DNA of 64,000 nucleotides from Christiangramia forsetii KT0803 (GTDB lineage: Bacteria; Bacteroidota; Bacteroidia; Flavobacteriales; Flavobacteriaceae): contig NC_008571.1 in assembly GCF_000060345.1 (NCBI RefSeq), positions 1,240,001 through 1,304,000 of the forward strand, read 5' to 3'. A program made the translations under genes and the position numbers. The notes under the pieces were generated by a model. The model saw nothing but the letters and a program-made list of their open reading frames with translations. It had not been told where the DNA came from and ran no database searches. The first letter of the stretch is position 1. Each line of letters starts with the position of its first letter. This document shows positions 60,954 through 64,000 of this stretch, one piece after another.

Positions 60954-61427
60954 TTATTTTCTATCTATGACCTTATTTTAACCTGGTGGCGAACAATTAG
61001 CCTACTGCTCGCCATTCTTATTTTCTTGGACCAATATTAACTGGGTATAGTCTAAATACGATTAAAGACATACAACAAGCTATCCCTTTTTAACTCCCAC
61101 TAGATTGAATTAAATTTTCACTTTTTTTATAAACACCTGTATCAATATAGAGGAAGGAATGTTACTAATTGAGGTTATAATCAAACTCATTTTATGATAT
61201 ATTAAAAAACCCATTATATACGAGAATTTTTAATATAATTTATTCTCATCCGCATAAATGCGATGGGTTTTGAGTCTGGTTATAAAACCGTACTCATCAA
61301 GGGTAAAGATAATAGTTCTAAAGCGAGAAACTTTTTTGCATATCACTATTTAAATTTAATCTAAATTAATTTTAAACTTTCAAGCGTTCCTTTTATATTT
61401 GTTTATTAAATCTAAATAAAAATAATA
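60954..61427. other. Intergenic stretch with hairpins and a promoter
   Basis: No gene is supported. TGGCGA (60987-60992) pairs with TCGCCA (61009-61014) ahead of a T-rich segment, a weak terminator. AAAACCCAT near 61205 can pair with ATGGGTTTT near 61270. A perfect -7 box TATATTTG lies at 61394-61401, upstream of the DUF4856 gene. Confidence 0.45.
61394..61401 (+). promoter_or_regulatory. Bacteroidota -7 box (TATATTTG)
   Basis: Exact TAnnTTTG match 26 nt upstream of the DUF4856 start codon. Confidence 0.55.
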
Positions 61428-62648
61428 ATGAAAAAATCATTTTTTACAGCTATCATTTTAAGTCTTATCCTAGTTTCATGTTCTGAAGATGATGCACCGA
61501 GTACCCAACCCCCAAACTTTGCAACCCCAGCGGATTATACCTTCGAGCGAGATGGACAATCTACTGTAAATTTTACCGGTCAGACAACTCGAATCTTAAT
61601 GGCAGAGGAAGTACTGAACGCCTTCACAGATTTTGAAAATACAACGGAGTTATCATTACAGGCAATGTATGATCATCAAGAAGGAAATACTAATTTCACA
61701 AATGAGAACCTAAATGCATCAGATAAAAGTGTTCGTGGTAAAACTGCCGCGTCTCAAGATTATTTTAGTGCGAATACAACCGAATCAGCAGCAATCAAGG
61801 CTCTTTTTGACAGTTATATTTCTGGTCAGATCAATGAGGTATTTCCAAACCAGAATGTATTGGCAACCGCAGGTAGTGCAGGTCAGCTTGGAGATGGTGC
61901 TAAAACCCGGTATGTTAATAATCAGGGACTGGTCTACACTCAAATATTTGCTAAAAGCCTCATTGGCTCACTGATGGCCGATCAGATGCTGAACAACTAT
62001 CTAAGTACTTCAGTTCTTGATGCTCCCAATAAAGTGGAGGACAATAATAACGGAGTTACTGAAGAAGGAGAGGTTTTTACCACTATGGAACATAATTGGG
62101 ATGAAGCCTATGGTTACCTTTATGGGACATCTGTTGATCCGGCCAATCCTAATGCTACGATCGGAAAGGATGATAGCTTTTTAAATAATTATTTAGGCAC
62201 AGTGAACGAAGATCCTGATTTCTCTACTTTTGCTGCTGATATTTTTGATGCCTTCAAATTAGGTCGTGCCGCGATAGTAGCGAAAGATTATACAGTTCGG
62301 GATGCTCAAGCTGCTATTATAAGACAAAAAATATCGGAATTAATGGCAATACGTGCGGTTTACTATTTGCAACAAGGTAAAAATTTGCTTACAAATGGAG
62401 ATTTTGGTGGCGCATTCCAAAACCTCTCCGAAGGCTACGGATTTGTTTTTAGTTTACGTTTTAGCAGAAATAACAACACCGGTACTACTTTTTTTACTAA
62501 AAGTGAGGTAAATGGTTTTACCTCGTCTCTTTTGGGTGATGGGCCTAATGGTTTTTGGGATCTGAAACCGGCCACCATTGATAGAATTTCTGAAGCTATT
62601 GCAGCCAAATTTGACTTTACTGTCTCACAGGCAGCGAGCGCAAACTAG
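61428..62648 (+). CDS. DUF4856-family lipoprotein
   Basis: A 406-residue lipoprotein (LVSC, C18) with a Ser/Asp/Thr-rich linker and a mostly helical body. The family start ATPADYTFERDGQSTVNFTGQTTR and the ...MEHNWDEAYGYLYG segment are typical of DUF4856, proteins often encoded beside imelysin-type iron-uptake genes in Bacteroidota. No such partner is in the window. Probably surface or periplasmic; iron-related function is inferred only from the family. Confidence 0.88.
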   Translation: MKKSFFTAIILSLILVSCSEDDAPSTQPPNFATPADYTFERDGQSTVNFTGQTTRILMAEEVLNAFTDFENTTELSLQAMYDHQEGNTNFTNENLNASDKSVRGKTAASQDYFSANTTESAAIKALFDSYISGQINEVFPNQNVLATAGSAGQLGDGAKTRYVNNQGLVYTQIFAKSLIGSLMADQMLNNYLSTSVLDAPNKVEDNNNGVTEEGEVFTTMEHNWDEAYGYLYGTSVDPANPNATIGKDDSFLNNYLGTVNEDPDFSTFAADIFDAFKLGRAAIVAKDYTVRDAQAAIIRQKISELMAIRAVYYLQQGKNLLTNGDFGGAFQNLSEGYGFVFSLRFSRNNNTGTTFFTKSEVNGFTSSLLGDGPNGFWDLKPATIDRISEAIAAKFDFTVSQAASAN

Positions 62649-62659
62649 TTGAAACTGAA

Positions 62660-62696
62660 TTATCTTTACCCTATTTACCAAATAGGGTAAAGATAA
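62660..62696. terminator. Bidirectional terminator, 17-bp perfect stem
   Basis: Seventeen bases at 62660-62676 (TTATCTTTACCCTATTT) pair perfectly with 62680-62696 across a 3-nt loop, between the convergent DUF4856 and sigma-factor genes. A/T-rich flanks on both sides fit termination in both directions. Confidence 0.8.
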
Positions 62697-62761
62697 ATTT
62701 ATAGTTGAAAAATCTATAACTCCCCAGTTTCAGGAGTACAAAAGGTAATTTGTAGAAAGGC

Positions 62762-63382
62762 TTAACTATAGCTATAACCTTTAAACAATAAGGTTAATAT
62801 AAGTTCCTGCCGAGAGGAAAGATCTATTCGTTCTCTAATCAAAAAAAAAGCTTTAGTTATATGTGCTTCAACCGTTTTTATAGAAATACTAAGATGGTTT
62901 GAAATCTCTTTATTGGAAAGTCCTTCTTTTTTACTTAAAACAAAAATTCTTTTACACTTTGGAGGCAAATTATCAATTTCTGTTTGGACCATGGTGAAAA
63001 GCGCTTCTAGCTTTCCATCTTCACTTTCAAAATACTCGTGTAAAGCTTCAATGTGCTTTTTTTCTAATTTTGTAACCAGCTTATTTTTCCTATACTGATC
63101 TATAAATTCGTTAAAAACCGATTTGTATAAGAACCTCTCTATTATAAAGTCTTCTTTTAATGATTTGCGTTTTTCGTAAATTTTAACAAAAACATTCTGG
63201 ACGATATCCTGGGCAATATCTCTATCATTAATGAGACTATAAGCATACGCACATAATGGTTCGTGATATTGGTCAACCAAGTGAGTATAGGCTTTTTCGT
63301 TTCCCGTTTTTAATTCTGAAATAAGTAGTGCATTCTTACTAAATTGTTTAGAATCAATTTCGTTTTCCAGCATAATTATCAT
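62762..63382 (-). CDS. ECF RNA polymerase sigma factor, FecI-like Bacteroidota type
   Basis: A 206-residue sigma factor. Region 2 (AYTHLVDQYHEPLCAYAYSL; DIAQDIVQNVFVKIYEKR) and region 4 (LPPKCKRIFVLSKKEGLSNKEI; ISIKTVEAHITKAF) are complete. Such factors work with a FecR anti-sigma protein and a TonB-dependent transducer to control uptake operons. Here the FecR gene is divergent, starting 86 nt away, rather than downstream. Met at 63373 is an alternative start. Confidence 0.9.
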   Translation of the reverse strand: MIIMLENEIDSKQFSKNALLISELKTGNEKAYTHLVDQYHEPLCAYAYSLINDRDIAQDIVQNVFVKIYEKRKSLKEDFIIERFLYKSVFNEFIDQYRKNKLVTKLEKKHIEALHEYFESEDGKLEALFTMVQTEIDNLPPKCKRIFVLSKKEGLSNKEISNHLSISIKTVEAHITKAFFLIRERIDLSSRQELILTLLFKGYSYS

Positions 63383-63467
63383 AATTTTTGTAAAAATATT
63401 AAAAAAAAATAATAAAAAGTTAGGGTTTTAATTTTTAGATACGTTTTAGATATAGAAACCGATTTAT

Positions 63468-64000
63468 ATGAAGTTAAAAGAATTTGAGATTTTATCAATC
63501 AAATATTTCTGTTCCATTATTAATGCAAAAGAACTAGACGCACTTGTAGATGAAATAGATTCTACATCTAATGATAAAATATTCAAGAATAGTTCTTTAT
63601 TAAATTTTGCAATAAATCGTTGTATGAATAACTATGACAGTGATAAATCTAAAAAATTGCTTTTAGATAAAATTAGAAAGGATAAATCCTTAAAATATAA
63701 GTTAAACTTAAGAACATTAGCTAAATATGCGGCAATTGCTGTGTTTTTCCTAAGTGTAGGATATTATTTCCATGAAGATTTCATTTTTTCCAGTGGTTTT
63801 CCTAAAGAGGAACAAACTCCCAATAACTTAATTTCTCTGGAAATTGATGGCGAGGCTCCAAAAGTCCTTTCAGAATTCCAAAATATAAATATAAAAAGCA
63901 ATAATAATCAGCCAGTAGTAAGACAGGAGGGGAATGAACTAATTTATAAAAGTAATTCGCAGGTTACTAAAATTTCATATAGTACCCTCTCCATTCCCTA
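63468..64000 (+). CDS. FecR-type anti-sigma factor (partial, runs off window)
   Basis: An open frame of 177 codons from ATG 63468 to the window end. The N-terminal cytoplasmic region (KLLLDKIRKDKSLKYKLN) is followed by one membrane helix (YAAIAVFFLSVGYYF near residue 90) and the start of the periplasmic FecR domain (ISLEIDGEAPKVLSE and KISYSTLSIP). It should hold the sigma factor at 62762 inactive until a receptor signals. The C-terminal half is outside the window. Confidence 0.82.
   Translation, partial: MKLKEFEILSIKYFCSIINAKELDALVDEIDSTSNDKIFKNSSLLNFAINRCMNNYDSDKSKKLLLDKIRKDKSLKYKLNLRTLAKYAAIAVFFLSVGYYFHEDFIFSSGFPKEEQTPNNLISLEIDGEAPKVLSEFQNINIKSNNNQPVVRQEGNELIYKSNSQVTKISYSTLSIP

Overview
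The window reads as chromosome or large-replicon DNA of a marine-type member of the Flavobacteriaceae (Bacteroidota). Supporting signs are low-GC DNA, -7 promoter boxes of the TAnnTTTG type, few Shine-Dalgarno sequences, and families typical of the group: TonB-dependent receptor with carboxypeptidase-like N-terminus, DUF3347, HYC_CC_PP, DUF2911, DUF4856, BfmA/BtgA and a FecR anti-sigma factor. Most of the window is accessory DNA dominated by metal resistance. I saw no rRNA, tRNA or CRISPR.

Layout. (1) 1-4189: a frameshifted SPW/vitamin K epoxide reductase-type membrane protein, an MGH1-like glycosidase, a hypothetical and an SDR oxidoreductase, all on the + strand. (2) 4275-13351: a copper P-type ATPase with two HMA and two CPMH-type metal domains, a small His/Cys-rich exported protein behind a promoter with a dyad operator, an RND pump fused to its own TolC-like channel, and the lipoprotein adaptor. 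(3) 13448-16105: PII-like protein, Fur-family regulator, SpoIIAA-like, SHOCT and YceI genes, with a decayed second copy of the SpoIIAA-SHOCT pair. (4) 16164-31274: AlbA_2 protein, broken zinc-ribbon gene, bestrophin, MgtC, a P1B-4 ATPase, second Fur, dihydrolipoyl dehydrogenase, NhaA, CDF transporter, LspA, Ca/Na antiporter, APC permease bracketed by two paralogous 60-residue proteins, SpoIIAA-like, universal stress protein and a short asparaginase-like protein. It ends at a truncated phoX-like fragment that may mark an island junction.

(5) 31467-43338: an envelope-remodelling cluster (two PAP2 phosphatases, GT39, LAB_N protein, GT2, epimerase, PepSY-like, COG4705 membrane protein, TonB-dependent receptor) with its own OmpR-type two-component system. 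Nearly every promoter here carries 7-bp direct repeats (CTTTAGA-like) phased at 11 bp, usually 9 nt upstream of a -7-like box. This looks like a local regulon of the encoded response regulator and is the strongest unexplained signal in the window.

(6) 43700-49147: conjugative-element debris (ssb, a radC-like gene, a frameshifted small ORF, a possible oriT palindrome, frameshifted bfmA, IS3 fragment). The radC-like gene is split by an apparently intact recombinase-in-trio (RIT) element with 30-bp perfect terminal inverted repeats. (7) 49662-60452: a periplasmic copper module with HYC_CC_PP, three DUF3347 lipoproteins, DUF2911, an HMA-AraC fusion regulator, DUF305, a multicopper oxidase fused to a PcoB-like barrel, a haem-binding protein, DUF2231, an FMN glutamate-synthase-like protein and a K+ channel. 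(8) 60472-64000: an NTF2-like pseudogene, a DUF4856 lipoprotein, and a divergent ECF sigma/FecR pair, the latter cut by the window edge.

Together the genes describe cytoplasmic export of Cu and of other divalent metals, periplasmic copper oxidation and binding, envelope adjustment, and ion/pH homeostasis, assembled mosaic-fashion by mobile elements.
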